A stretch of 64,000 bases of DNA from Calothrix sp. PCC 7716 (GCF_019977735.1 NZ_AP025018.1:10854580-10918579), one strand, 5' to 3'. Counted from the stretch's first letter, positions 22,805 through 32,419 are shown. The notes: generated by a model from the sequence alone, not told the origin. Program-made: numbers and translations.

Positions 22805-24427
22805 TTACCTGGCCCCGTTTGGACGTTGAATAATTGTTTCCATAACTCGGCGCCTATTTTTTGGGTCGATAGCAACTAATCGAATATATTCATTGCTAAA
22901 GTCACCCAAAGATGACTCGATAGCAGAAACTAAATCGGACGCAGCGCTAATTTCTCCAACTGAACAGCTTTGCCATGAACCCATTTTAAAACGGCGTTCG
23001 TCAACGTGTTCAATACCTATTTTGTAACCCTTAGACAAGATTTCGCGAACTAGTTCTTGAGTCTCTAAGGTCAGATGGGTGCTGGGTGCTTGCTGTGTAT
23101 TTTCTGTGTATTGCTTGTAGTATTCTCCGTTATTTATAAGGGGTGTTGTAACTTGGTTTAAAGATGGTGCATTTGAAGGTGAATGATATGGTGTGCCAAT
23201 TGGTAGTTTAGGCGCCGACTTACTTAGCATTCCAACACCAGCTACAACTGGCGCCATAATAGGGGCGTGATTAGTTGGTTCCTCAACTACCTCTACAACA
23301 TGTTGTGTGTATGGTGTACCAAGAGGGGTTGCAGTCGGTTGTTTGTATGGTGTACCAGATGGCAAACTCGGCGCCGAATTAGCTAGCGTTCCAACACCAG
23401 CTACAACTGGTGCCATAATAGGCGCCGACCTATCTGGTGCTACAGATGGTGTGTTAAATGTTGTTGTTACAACTTCTGTAACACCCACATCATTACTATA
23501 AATTGGCGCTGGTAATGCTTCTACCCTAGATACAGCTTTACGCGAAAACAATCCACGATTATATTCTTCTACTAATTTAGAATTTTGTACGCGCTGTTGT
23601 TCTCCCACCATCAAATTACCCATTTCAATCAAATACGGTAATTTAAAGTTGGGTTTTCTAAATTGTGGCGGACCTTCAACACTGTTAACTACCCGCTGCG
23701 ATACCTTCTCTATACCAATTTCATGAATAAAGTGGCGGATTTGTTCGTCGTAAATGCGAGAACGCAAGGCGCTGAAAAAGTCAATAGACTGATTAATAAA
23801 GGTATCAACAAACTGTTCAATTTCACGACGCGATAATCCATCAGGCTCATAAATTCCACCGACAATACCAACTTTGTCATCACGGTCAGGTTCCCAATAG
23901 AACTTCTCCATGCGTCCATCGCGTACTAAAGGCGCATACAGCGTAGAGAAATCATTACCCGTAACAATAATTGGTATTCTGGGTAATGGTGTTGAGTCGT
24001 AACTACCCGGAAGTTGTACATCTGTTGGATTATCCGCAATATTCATCAATGTCGCGTTGACCAACTGCGTATTAACGGTGTACTGTGTTCCTTCATCAAA
24101 ACGTCCGGCGCCTGCATCCAAATCATTAATCATTAGTACGCACATCTTACCGCGTACTTTAGTTAACTCAGCAGTTTCTCTATAACGTAACCGAATCAAG
24201 CGCGCAGGGTCGCCAGCATCAGGACTTTCTAACTCCCCCCCAGATATCAGGGTGAATTCAATACCCATTCTCTCAAAAACTAATTCGCATTGGAACGATT
24301 TTCCTTCACCCTTACGTCCGTGAATACCCAAAATCAACGGAACGCGCACAGCAGGTAGATTTAAGAAATTTTTAGTAATGTGTACGGCAAGTTTATCTAG
24401 AAATTTCGGAGCGATGTAATAACCCAT
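22805..24427 (-). CDS. rca: Rubisco activase with C-terminal small-subunit-like domain
   Basis: A 540-residue protein. The AAA+ domain has Walker A HGRKGEGKSFQ (about residue 38) and Walker B CVLMINDLDAGAG (about 97); AAA+ activases remodel inhibited Rubisco to release sugar phosphates. The N-terminus MGYYIAPKFLDKLAVHI and the region to about residue 300 match cyanobacterial activase. A Pro/Thr/Ser-rich linker follows (about 305-445). The last 90 residues (from LETQELVREIL, through RFKMGSWQSCS, to RRVMETIIQRP) form a RbcS-like domain as in CcmM, which tethers the protein to Rubisco in carboxysomes. The linker contains two copies of an APIMAPVVAGVG block. It is convergent to the lasso exporter. 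Confidence 0.92.
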   Translation of the reverse strand: MGYYIAPKFLDKLAVHITKNFLNLPAVRVPLILGIHGRKGEGKSFQCELVFERMGIEFTLISGGELESPDAGDPARLIRLRYRETAELTKVRGKMCVLMINDLDAGAGRFDEGTQYTVNTQLVNATLMNIADNPTDVQLPGSYDSTPLPRIPIIVTGNDFSTLYAPLVRDGRMEKFYWEPDRDDKVGIVGGIYEPDGLSRREIEQFVDTFINQSIDFFSALRSRIYDEQIRHFIHEIGIEKVSQRVVNSVEGPPQFRKPNFKLPYLIEMGNLMVGEQQRVQNSKLVEEYNRGLFSRKAVSRVEALPAPIYSNDVGVTEVVTTTFNTPSVAPDRSAPIMAPVVAGVGTLANSAPSLPSGTPYKQPTATPLGTPYTQHVVEVVEEPTNHAPIMAPVVAGVGMLSKSAPKLPIGTPYHSPSNAPSLNQVTTPLINNGEYYKQYTENTQQAPSTHLTLETQELVREILSKGYKIGIEHVDERRFKMGSWQSCSVGEISAASDLVSAIESSLGDFSNEYIRLVAIDPKNRRRVMETIIQRPNGAR

Positions 24428-24630
24428 GACCTAACCAAGAAATAGCAGTCTTAAAACAATGTTAAGTTGTATCGGCAGCTACCGCTCATTTTATTTTTTG
24501 GCGCGGAGTTAAGTTATGTGTCTCAAGGGCGCCTACCCAACTTGAAATTTCTAACAACTACTCCTGGCTAGAGACCTTCAAATAAATATATATGCCTTAT
24601 GGAATATTGTGCCTTGTGGGATATATACTC

Positions 24631-24659
24631 TTGTGGAATGGGCATCCCTGCCCGTTCCA
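24631..24659. repeat. GGGCATCC-type palindromic repeat
   Basis: TTGTGGAATGGGCATCC followed by CTGCCCGTTCCA belongs to the same family as 1060-1139. It lies in the gap between the end of the nuclease remnant and the rca promoter region (24428-24704), where I see nothing else. Confidence 0.7.
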
Positions 24660-24704
24660 TAATCAACATAGAGAAGCTCACCCTAAAGAACATAGTATTC
24701 ACAA

Positions 24705-24931
24705 CTATTGTTTCTGGCTAGCAATTTGACGAACTTGCTCAATTTCTAACTCCATGATTTCAGCAACATCTTCAACTGTAATTTCATAATTAAGTAACCT
24801 AGCTGCCATTTTCAGTTTAATCTTCTTTTCGGCAAGCTCTTCTCCTTCCTTGAATCCTTCTTGATAAAACTTGGTGTGTTTTAGGTAACTAAACCTAGAC
24901 ATATTTTCAATCTTCTTTCTGTCCGAGTTTA
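24705..24931 (-). pseudogene. C-terminal fragment of a DUF2887/Rpn-type nuclease gene
   Basis: The fragment encodes RKKIENMSRFSYLKHTKFYQ, then EGFKEGEELAEKK, then VEDVAEIMELEIEQVRQIASQ. It is the same C-terminal tail as in the neighbouring pseudogene (24977-25520). The upstream part is missing: a palindromic repeat at 24932-24958 begins exactly where the family resemblance ends. Short peptides could still be translated from 24950, but the nuclease core is gone. Confidence 0.75.
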
Positions 24932-24958
24932 GGCGGGCAAGGATGCCCACCCCACAAG
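24932..24958. repeat. GGGCATCC-type palindromic repeat at a gene break
   Basis: AGGCGGGCAAGGATGCCCACC is the inverse orientation of the copy at 1060. It abuts the broken end of the nuclease fragment on its left and lies 18 bases from the stop of the next remnant, suggesting association with the breakpoint. Confidence 0.7.
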
Positions 24959-24976
24959 ATATAAAGTTTACAATTA

Positions 24977-25520
24977 TTAGTCCTGGCTAGCGATTTGACG
25001 GACTTGCTCAATTTCTAACTCAGTAATTTCGGCAACCTGGTCAACTGTCATACCAAGGTTGAGTAACTTAGCTGCCATTGCCAGTTTAGTTTCCTGCTTG
25101 CCTAGTTGTTTGCCTCGTTTTTCGCCTCGTTTTTCGCCAATGTCTTCTCCTTCTTTCAGTGCTTCTTGATACACCTTGGTGTTTTTGAGGTCATTCAGTC
25201 CAAGCATGTCTTCTATCTCCTTTCTGCCTATATCAGGGAATTTGTAAACAATTACGGTTTCAATTAATTCTATTATGGCTCTTTGAAAGTTAAGGTTAGG
25301 CGCCTCTCGCTTGGCTCTATCGATTAAAATTCTAGCTTGTTGCCCAGCGATGTTTTCTTTAACTCCAACCAGTCGAAGCACTGAAAGGCTTAAAGACTTG
25401 TCGGTAACTTGCGGGTCAAGTTCTATAGGTTGAGGCTCTCGGTGATGTATTACCTATCAATTCAAAGAAAAATTCAGGGAATGTTTGAAAAATCTCGTAA
25501 AAGATACTGTCTGTTTTCAC
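24977..25520 (-). pseudogene. DUF2887/Rpn-type nuclease gene with internal deletion
   Basis: A GTG at 25520 starts KTDSIFYEIFQTFPEFFFEL, the recognisable N-terminus of cyanobacterial DUF2887 (PD-(D/E)XK, Rpn-like) proteins. About 35 codons later the frame meets TGA; in the next frame QPIELDPQVTDKSLSLSVLR joins the normal C-terminal part (VYKFPDIGRKEIEDMLGL, a Glu/Lys/Gly-rich tail, VRQIAS). The middle, which carries the catalytic residues, has been lost. The last 134 codons (24977-25381) remain open. These proteins are linked to DNA cleavage and mobile behaviour. This copy should be inactive. Confidence 0.8.
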
Positions 25521-25924
25521 TGTTGGCTAATTGGTAGAAACTAATTTATATTAATATTATCTCATCAAAAAATATTTTACAAATTCAATGTTTACAATAT
25601 TTTACTTACTAAAAGTTTATATATATCAATTTTAAATAAGTTTTCTTTATTAATTTTTTATATAAAGTTCAGTATTTATATTGACGATATTTTCTTGAAA
25701 AAAATATTGTGTAGACATAAATCAGGGAATAAGGTTGAAAACAATTATTACAAATATCTTTGCAAAGTCAGTTTCAAAATTTTTAGCGCCTGTTGTTTTG
25801 TTTTCCTAGTTAATTACAATGTCAATGCAAGCAGCTAGAACGGATAAACACAATTTTACAGTTGTAAATAAAACTGACTGATACGTATACTTTAACTGAG
25901 AAATAGGTAATTGAGAAGGTAGAG
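25521..25924. other. AT-rich noncoding gap
   Basis: About 400 bases of low-GC sequence with no supported gene, RNA or repeat on either strand. It separates the decayed nuclease gene from the terminator of the YciI gene. Confidence 0.5.
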
Positions 25925-25964
25925 AAGAAAAAAGGCGCCATTCTTATTTAACTAGAATGGCGTC
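25925..25964 (-). terminator. Rho-independent terminator after the YciI/pheT genes
   Basis: Read on the minus strand: GACGCCATTCT, a 9-base loop, AGAATGGCGCC, then TTTTTTCTT. The 11-bp stem has one G-T pair and is followed by a T run, 29 bases downstream of the YciI stop. This is the clearest intrinsic terminator in the window. Confidence 0.78.
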
Positions 25965-25992
25965 TCTTTGTATTTACCAAGTGTAATTGTTA

Positions 25993-26262
25993 TTAAAAAG
26001 CTTGAATCCACTCTTTAATAGTGTACTCAGTCCAAATGCCATTTTTCCAGTATGGGTCATTTTCGACTAATTGACGCACGATGTCTTCGCTTTCAGCTTC
26101 GTAAATACCAAAAACTTTTGTGACATCTTTTGTAGGGCCAATTGTAATTAGTACACCCGATTCTTTTTGTTGTGCTAGTCCATCAAGATGCGCTTGACGA
26201 TAAGGCGCCCGTTTTTCTAAAACGTCTTCGCAGTAACTTCCCCACATGATATATTTAGTCAT
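25993..26262 (-). CDS. YciI family protein
   Basis: An 89-residue protein, MTKYIMWGSYCEDVLEKR, with RQAHLDGLAQQKESGVLITIGP and the conserved NDPYWKNGIWTEYTIKEW segment. The His of AHLDGL and the Asp of NDPYW are the family's putative active-site pair. YciI proteins are small dimeric ferredoxin-like folds of mostly unknown function. It lies 5 bases downstream of the pheT stop on the same strand, so the two are co-transcribed, and a strong terminator follows. No functional link to tRNA synthesis is evident. Confidence 0.85.
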   Translation of the reverse strand: MTKYIMWGSYCEDVLEKRAPYRQAHLDGLAQQKESGVLITIGPTKDVTKVFGIYEAESEDIVRQLVENDPYWKNGIWTEYTIKEWIQAF

Positions 26263-26267
26263 GATTC

Positions 26268-28721
26268 CTAACTCCTTAAATTAACGCCAAATTTTTCAAC
26301 CAAGGTGTCACGAACTTTTTGGTGTACAGGTTCGATATCTTTGTCGGTGAGTGTCCGTTCGTTTGACCGATATACGAGACGAAATGCTAAACTTCGTTGT
26401 CCTACGGGGACGTTTTCTCCTCGGTATTCGTCGAATAATTCTACTGACTCTAATAAGTCTTTACCTGATGCTCTAATTGCACGTTCTATTTTTGCAACGG
26501 TAAGTTCAATAGGAGCAAAGAAAGCTATATCACGGTCGGATGCTGGGTAGGTTGAGTATGGCTTGAAGCCTGGAACTAATATTTCTTCACTATCTAATGC
26601 ATCTAGTAATACATTTAAATCGAGTTGAAATACGTAAACTGCATCTGGGAAGTTCCTTTCTTTGCGTAATTGAGGATGTAGTTGTCCGAATGTACCGAGT
26701 CTATTGCTACCAACCCATAGTGAAGCTGTACGTCCAGGATGTAAGCGAGCGTCGCGATTATCTGGTTGGTATTCGACGTGCAAGCTCATTTGTTGGAATA
26801 TATTTTCTAGTACTCCTTTGGCTTCGTACCAAGTTATCGGCGCCTCAGAACCTCCACGCGCCCATTTACCAACGCTACTATCACCGCCGAGAATTCCACC
26901 TATTGCTTCGGCTTCTTGCAACCCATTTTCTTCTTGCCAGAAAATTTCTCCAATTTCAAACCCATTAAGGGCGCCGTTTCCTTGTTCGAGGTTAAATTGA
27001 AACGCATTAATTAAACCATTTATTAAATCGGTTCGCAATGCTGAATACTCAGCAAGTAAAGGATTGCTTATTACTATTTGACGTTCTTCTCCTGGTTTGA
27101 CGAGCGAATAATGAATTAACTCGGTTAAACCGGCGCCACGCATTGCATAACGTAATTTGCGTAGCATTTCCTGCTCGAACGGCAAATAACCACCTTCTGC
27201 TGTTTCTGGCAAAGTATCACAAAAATTATCGTAACCGTAAAGGCGAGCAATTTCTTCAATCAAATCGATTTCTCGTTCTAAGTCGCGGTAACGATATGGT
27301 GGAACGACGACATTCCAAGTTTTATCTCCTGAAACAGTCAACTGACACCCTAACGCTGTTAAAATTCTTTCTACATCACTCGCTTGTAGCTCGCCACCCA
27401 GCTCGCCACCCATATCAGCATCGTCACCCGCACGTGTTGGCCCAAGTAACTCATTTACACGGTCTAAACGTAAACTAATTGTGTGACTCCATGTTGAAGG
27501 GTGTGGGCGAGTATCTACTGTTTTTTGAGCAACAATTGTACCGCCAGCAAGCTCAGTAATCATCGTCAATGCACGACGGGTAGCTGTTTCTAAACCTGCA
27601 AAATTTATACCGCGTTCATAACGTGATGATGCTTCGCTTCTTAACCCTACACTTCGCGAAGACCGACGAATTGCTACGTTATCGAATAATGCTGCTTCTA
27701 AAACGAGGTTTTGCGTACCTTCATAAACTTCGCTTTCCTCACCACCCATTACACCAGCAAGGGCAACAGGTTTATCACCAACAGTAATTAATAAATTTTG
27801 CGTGCTGAGAGTGCGGGTTTGTCCGTCGAGGGTTTTAAGAGTTTCACCCGCATTTGCAAATCTAACTCCAATCGTGATGTTGTCACTACCTCCAATTGTT
27901 TTTAAGCGTTCGCGGTCAAATGCGTGTAGCGGTTGCCCCCATTCTAGTAATACGTAGTTAGTAATATCTACAACATTATTAATTGGGCGTGTACCTGCCG
28001 CACGCAGCTTTTGCTGTAACCAATCAGGTGACGGTGCAATTGTAATGTTTTCTATTACCGTTCCAATATAACTAGGGCAAGCCTTAGATTCTTCTACCTT
28101 TAAATTTAAACCTGGCGATGCTGAAGCTGTTATTTCAGGTGGTTCGGGTATTGATAGTTTGGCATTTGTAAGGGCAGCAACTTCACGTGCAATTCCCACC
28201 ATACAAAGTGCATCTGCACGGTTAGCTGTTGCCGTCACATCTAACACGACATCGTCAAGTCCCAATAAAGGACGTACATCACTGCCTAACTGTAAAGCTT
28301 CGTTTTGAAAAATGTGGATTCCATCTACATCTGTAGGTAGTCCCAATTCCTTTAACGAACAAATCATGCCGTTAGAAGGCACTCCGCGTAACTTTGCAGG
28401 CTTTATTTTTAAATTTATATTTGGCAGAAATGTACCAACTACAGCTACTGGTACAAGTATATCGGCACGGACATTTGAGGCGCCGCAAACAATATTTAAG
28501 GTTTCACCTGTACCAATATCAACTTGGCAAACGCTTAATCTATCAGCATCAGGGTGTTGTTCGCGTGCTTTAACACGTCCAACTACAACACCCGATGCCC
28601 ACGTGCGACGGTCTTCAATATCTTCGACTTCAAACCCTGCCATAGTCAGAGTTTGCGCTAATTCTTCTGGAGTTTGTTTTATTTCTACTAGTTCCCGTAG
28701 CCAGTTCAACGAAATACGCAT
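26268..28721 (-). CDS. pheT: Phenylalanine-tRNA ligase beta subunit
   Basis: An 817-residue full-length PheT, which with PheS forms the alpha2-beta2 enzyme that charges tRNA-Phe. Domain order is normal: N-terminus [27 protein letters not shown]-like tRNA-binding domain (about 40-150; [15 protein letters not shown]); B3/B4 editing domain (about 210-385; [25 protein letters not shown]); B5 domain (about 400-480); catalytic-like core; C-terminal anticodon-binding domain (from about 720; [11 protein letters not shown] to the end). pheS is not adjacent, as is common in cyanobacteria. An unusual short Gly/Asp/Glu-rich insertion ([15 protein letters not shown]) is seen near residue 440. Confidence 0.96.
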   Translation of the reverse strand: MRISLNWLRELVEIKQTPEELAQTLTMAGFEVEDIEDRRTWASGVVVGRVKAREQHPDADRLSVCQVDIGTGETLNIVCGASNVRADILVPVAVVGTFLPNINLKIKPAKLRGVPSNGMICSLKELGLPTDVDGIHIFQNEALQLGSDVRPLLGLDDVVLDVTATANRADALCMVGIAREVAALTNAKLSIPEPPEITASASPGLNLKVEESKACPSYIGTVIENITIAPSPDWLQQKLRAAGTRPINNVVDITNYVLLEWGQPLHAFDRERLKTIGGSDNITIGVRFANAGETLKTLDGQTRTLSTQNLLITVGDKPVALAGVMGGEESEVYEGTQNLVLEAALFDNVAIRRSSRSVGLRSEASSRYERGINFAGLETATRRALTMITELAGGTIVAQKTVDTRPHPSTWSHTISLRLDRVNELLGPTRAGDDADMGGELGGELQASDVERILTALGCQLTVSGDKTWNVVVPPYRYRDLEREIDLIEEIARLYGYDNFCDTLPETAEGGYLPFEQEMLRKLRYAMRGAGLTELIHYSLVKPGEERQIVISNPLLAEYSALRTDLINGLINAFQFNLEQGNGALNGFEIGEIFWQEENGLQEAEAIGGILGGDSSVGKWARGGSEAPITWYEAKGVLENIFQQMSLHVEYQPDNRDARLHPGRTASLWVGSNRLGTFGQLHPQLRKERNFPDAVYVFQLDLNVLLDALDSEEILVPGFKPYSTYPASDRDIAFFAPIELTVAKIERAIRASGKDLLESVELFDEYRGENVPVGQRSLAFRLVYRSNERTLTDKDIEPVHQKVRDTLVEKFGVNLRS

Positions 28722-28976
28722 TTGATTTTGCTTGTGCGATTAGGGCAGCTTTAATATTAAGGCACTGTCTATTCTAAAACGATTGGGCGAACGAGCTTCA
28801 TATGTTTGCATTTTTCGCACGCTTCAAAAGGATTATTTGGTGCCACTCGCTAAGGTAAAAAATTTCACCATGATTTACCACATGAGACGTATTTCACTTT
28901 GGGCATCCTTCATCACAAAATTAAATATATATCAAATACAGCGCCTGAATGCCTTTATAGCTACAGGGAGATAAAA

Positions 28977-29732
28977 ATGGCCAGTAAAAAAACAACTAAA
29001 CCACGCACCAAAGCTAAAGACAATCAACATCCTGTAGAATCGAATGACCTTGAAGTTAAAAAAACACTTGATATAGACGGTAAACGTCCGGTTGCTGCCA
29101 GTTCTTTCGAGGTTGTAGATACTTTTAACGTTGAAGAACGTCCTACTGTTGACAGTAAAGCATCATTAGCTACTCAAAATAAAAAAAGTACTGATATAGA
29201 CAATCAACGTCCTGTAGAATCAAGTGACCTTGAAATTACAAAAACGCTTGATATAGATGGTAAGCGTCCAGTTGCTGCTAGTTCTTTTGAGGTTGCAGGT
29301 ACTTTTAACGTCGAAGAACGTTCAGCAATTACAACATCGAATGCCAAAAATAGTAAAACTAAAAAAACTAACAAGACTAAAAAAAGTAAAAAAACTGCTG
29401 ATAGTGATTTAGAATACAATCATACTATAGATGTAGATGGTCGGCGCCCTGTTGACCCAAGTTCTTTTGAGGTACTAAATACTTTTGATGTAGATGGTGA
29501 ACGTCCAATTACCTCGAATAATTCTGAAGTACTAGATACTTTTGATGTAGATGGTGAGCGTCCAATTGTTTCTAGTAATCTTGAATATAATGAAACAATA
29601 GATATAGATGGTCGGCGCCCAGTTGACCCAAGCAATTTAGAATTGGCAGGCTCTCTGAATATTGATGGTGAACGTCCTGTAGGAGCAAGTCAAATTAATG
29701 ACGAACGTATTACGTCTGATTTTATTGATTAG
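28977..29732 (+). CDS. Repetitive acidic protein with DIDGxRPV repeats
   Basis: The ATG at 28977 has a good binding site (AGGGAG) and gives 251 residues. After a basic N-terminus (MASKKTTKPRTKAKDN) come about ten units of roughly 17 residues with the core LxxxxTLDIDGKRPVAASSFEV, varied as FDVDGERPI, IDVDGRRPVDPS and others, interrupted by a Lys/Thr-rich stretch (about 115-135; TKKTNKTKKSKKT). The lack of hydrophobic residues predicts disorder. I recognise no enzyme or binding family. DNA copies of the repeat have partly diverged, so expansion is old enough for selection on the motif. It stands alone, divergent from pheT. Confidence 0.72.
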   Translation: MASKKTTKPRTKAKDNQHPVESNDLEVKKTLDIDGKRPVAASSFEVVDTFNVEERPTVDSKASLATQNKKSTDIDNQRPVESSDLEITKTLDIDGKRPVAASSFEVAGTFNVEERSAITTSNAKNSKTKKTNKTKKSKKTADSDLEYNHTIDVDGRRPVDPSSFEVLNTFDVDGERPITSNNSEVLDTFDVDGERPIVSSNLEYNETIDIDGRRPVDPSNLELAGSLNIDGERPVGASQINDERITSDFID

Positions 29733-29740
29733 TACATCTA

Positions 29741-29768
29741 CAGACGTTACATGTTGTAACGTCTCTAT
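29741..29768. repeat. GAGACG-family palindrome
   Basis: CAGACGTTACATG followed by TTGTAACGTCTCT, 9 bases after the stop of the repetitive protein gene. It is closely related to the copy at 6664. Confidence 0.65.
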
Positions 29769-29952
29769 ATTTCCCTCTGTGGACTCTGCGTCTCTGTGGT
29801 AAAAAATTATTTAACTGTATTTTATGTAGTTATTAATACTTTAATTTTATTAATACAAGTATAATTTTCCTCCGAAGACACTCCGTGAACGCACAAAAGA
29901 CGCTGTTTTACCTGATGAAAATGTGTATTTGATTATTTTTTATACATTTGAC

Positions 29953-29974
29953 TGCACAGGCAGGATGCCTGTGC
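29953..29974. repeat. GCACAGGC...GCCTGTGC palindrome
   Basis: GCACAGGCAGGATGCCTGTGC lies 8 bases beyond the stop of the receiver gene (minus strand). A diverged copy lies at 62238-62258, touching another gene end. It may act as a terminator for the minus-strand operon. Confidence 0.6.
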
Positions 29975-29982
29975 TACAAGAG

Positions 29983-30342
29983 CTAAATTAAAGATTGAAT
30001 TGCACGTAATAATTCTTGCTTACCAAAAGGTTTTGTTAAGTAAAAATCGGCGCCTTGACGCATACCCCAAATTTTATCGATGTCACCGTTTTTGGAGCTA
30101 CAAATGATAATTCTAATGTTTTGAGTAGCTGTGTTTCGCTTCAGAAGGCGACATAACTCAAAACCACTCATTCCAGGCATCACAATATCGGTAATTACGA
30201 TATCAGGTAAATCGTTTAAAGCTTTCTTAAAACCTTCTTTGGCATCGTAAGCTTTAATAACGTTGTAACCTCCGTCTTCTAAATAACAGTTGATTAACTC
30301 TAGCTGAGAAGGCGTATCGTCAACAACTAGAAGTGTTGTCAT
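29983..30342 (-). CDS. Single-domain response regulator (CheY/PilH-like)
   Basis: A 119-residue stand-alone receiver domain. The acidic pocket is VVDDTPSQ (residues 6-9), the phosphoacceptor Asp is in DIVITDIVMPGMSG (about residue 53), the switch Ser is in ICSS, and the conserved Lys is in YLTKPFG (about residue 103). It lies 61 bases downstream of the PatA-like gene and forms with it a PixG/PixH- or HmpA/HmpB-like pair that in cyanobacteria controls type IV pilus motility, phototaxis or hormogonium behaviour. The CheW, MCP and CheA partners found in complete operons are not present here. Confidence 0.88.
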   Translation of the reverse strand: MTTLLVVDDTPSQLELINCYLEDGGYNVIKAYDAKEGFKKALNDLPDIVITDIVMPGMSGFELCRLLKRNTATQNIRIIICSSKNGDIDKIWGMRQGADFYLTKPFGKQELLRAIQSLI

Positions 30343-30403
30343 ATTTACTTATTCCTTTGATTTTACAATATTGATGACGACAGGCTGGGAATCAAATTAT
30401 AAA

Positions 30404-31810
30404 TCAAGTCAAGTGCATGAATACCATTTTGAGTAAATCAGCTTGAGTAAATGGTTTTGTCAAATACCCTGATGCACCAACTAATCGCGCTTTGACTTTA
30501 TCTACCAGTCCTTTGTTACCTGTCACCATAACAATTGGCGTTTTCTTAAACATCGAGTTATTGCGAATAATCTTGCACAGTTCGTACCCGTCTATACCAT
30601 CCATGTTCAAGTCGAGTAAAATCAAGTCTGGTTTGTTACGAATTATCGACATTACTGCCTTCACTGGGTCGTTAATTGTCACGACTGAGAAGTTCTCATG
30701 TTCTAGAAAACGGCTAATCTCTCTCAGAACTGTTGGACTGTCATCAACTGAAACAATTTTATAGACTTTACGATTAGTCGCTGATGCAGATGTATTACTA
30801 GGGGGTTTTGCGATAGCGCTTTCTTTAGAAACGGGTTGGCTAACTGTTTGCTGGTCTTGATATAACTGTCTTGTATTTGGAATTATAACGTTGCTACTTC
30901 CAGCTAGTCTTTGTGTAACTGTCCCGTTGCTAGTGCTATTTAAAGAAGATGCCGAACTTCCTAACTGATTATTAACTATCTCAGTAACATAATTTGGTGT
31001 TTGATTTTCGTCTGGAGTAATTAGGGGTAATTTATCGAATGGTGGGTCTGGTTCATGAAGAACAATTTCTCCACTACTTATATATTGATACAGTTGCCGC
31101 GCCATTTCTACTTCGTCTTGGTTGACAATTACAGCTAAATGACGTAGGCTGAAACCCTTCATCCAAGTTGCCAAATTTTGATGTATAGCTGAGAGCTGAT
31201 GTTTGAGTACTTCTGTTGGTACCCGTAGGTAAGGACGTTGATATGGTGATGAAATGTAGGGAGCTAGCGTCTGCCAACCGCGTAATTGTTGCTCACACAT
31301 TTCAAGTATTTTTTCTGTATCAATTCTGCAAATAACTGGTAATTTATTTACAATACTTATTAATTTGTAATTTCCTGTATTAATTAGTGAAAAAGATTCA
31401 AGAATTTCTTTGACCATTTCTTGAATCAAAATAGCAGCTTGAGTTGGATTGATGTGACGTTGGCTAACCAACCAGCAAATAGCTTGGTATTCGGGCGGTT
31501 GTTCGGGTAATTTGTCTGAGTTAGAGTCCCCGCTTAGGTTTGGTGAGTCAGCTTCAAACATCAAACGCACTTGAACACGAATTTCTGTGCTTAAAGCACT
31601 CAATTGATAGTCTAAACGGCGTAAATGCCTTTCTAGACGGTCAAAAGGTTCGACTGAGTGGGTCGCATAAATAATTTTTCCCTGTTCTAAGTATATTAGC
31701 CAGGTAACTGAATTACTTAATACATGTAAGCAAGTAGTGTCATGACAGTTCGATAAGTGACGTAATAGACTAAGGGAACGTAATCTGGTGAATGTGCCTA
31801 AAATGTTCAT
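30404..31810 (-). CDS. PatA/PixG-type response regulator
   Basis: A 468-residue protein. The N-terminal PATAN/DUF4388-type domain (about 1-110) begins MNILGTFTRLRSLSLLRHLS and includes WLIYLEQGKIIYATHSVEPFDRL. A helical middle region follows to about 265, then a Ser/Asn/Thr-rich linker (265-340). A C-terminal receiver (343-468) has SVDDSPTV, the phosphoacceptor in ILLDLNMDGIDG and the Lys in YLTKPF. This is the architecture of PatA (heterocyst pattern), PixG (phototaxis) and HmpA (hormogonium motility). Which one cannot be told from the sequence alone. The receiver gene downstream completes the usual pair. The start at 31810 is followed directly by family residues. Confidence 0.88.
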   Translation of the reverse strand: MNILGTFTRLRSLSLLRHLSNCHDTTCLHVLSNSVTWLIYLEQGKIIYATHSVEPFDRLERHLRRLDYQLSALSTEIRVQVRLMFEADSPNLSGDSNSDKLPEQPPEYQAICWLVSQRHINPTQAAILIQEMVKEILESFSLINTGNYKLISIVNKLPVICRIDTEKILEMCEQQLRGWQTLAPYISSPYQRPYLRVPTEVLKHQLSAIHQNLATWMKGFSLRHLAVIVNQDEVEMARQLYQYISSGEIVLHEPDPPFDKLPLITPDENQTPNYVTEIVNNQLGSSASSLNSTSNGTVTQRLAGSSNVIIPNTRQLYQDQQTVSQPVSKESAIAKPPSNTSASATNRKVYKIVSVDDSPTVLREISRFLEHENFSVVTINDPVKAVMSIIRNKPDLILLDLNMDGIDGYELCKIIRNNSMFKKTPIVMVTGNKGLVDKVKARLVGASGYLTKPFTQADLLKMVFMHLT

Positions 31811-32419
31811 CTGCTTGGAGTTTTTCCAGTAGATTAGCCACTATAACAGCAATATTGATATGTTGCTCGATACAGTTCTTGTAATTTTTATATCTTCCTA
31901 GAATGAAATATCAGAGGTTGATATGCATATATGTTACAAGCGACAAAAATTATCGTGACTATTGTTTTGTTACATTTTACATAACTACCTTTTTTTTCGC
32001 AGTTTGTTAAATTGCAATTTTACCTACTGCAACGCCCGATATAATAATGGTATCTTGCCAACCTAAATTTGTGATTTCACCAAACACACAAAGCTTCTAT
32101 ATGAAAAATTTAAAAAGTCCAAAGCGAGAAACTATAAAATTACTGTATTGTAGATGTTTATCTGGTCTAATTGCCAAATAGGTTACAACAGACAATCTTG
32201 ACAAGAGTTAAATTCTTTTTACTCAAACTATTTATGCTAATTCCGAATTTACTCAGTATATTTGTATTATCGAAGATGCGTTTGGCTAGTTGCTTAGTAT
32301 AAGGCATCCGAGACAACCCACAATAAAAGGGTAAATTCGCAGTTTAGGAAAACTTGCTAAATAAAGACTATTACACTTGGTAGAACACAATTTTGGAATC
32401 TATTATAACACGAAAAGTT
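31811..32419. other. 609-base divergent intergenic region
   Basis: Divergent promoters for the PatA-like operon (minus) and the VWA-PP2C-kinase operon (plus) must lie here. An AT-rich TATAATAATGG stretch near 32040 is a possible -10 element. I see no gene, tRNA or dispersed repeat. Confidence 0.45.

Noticed and set aside
26305-28725. Open frames on the plus strand opposite pheT
   Set aside because: They are shadows of the conserved pheT gene and have low-complexity, implausible protein composition.
28783-28974. Possible small gene upstream of the repetitive protein
   Set aside because: It overlaps the leader of the 28977 gene, has no good ribosome binding site and no recognisable features.
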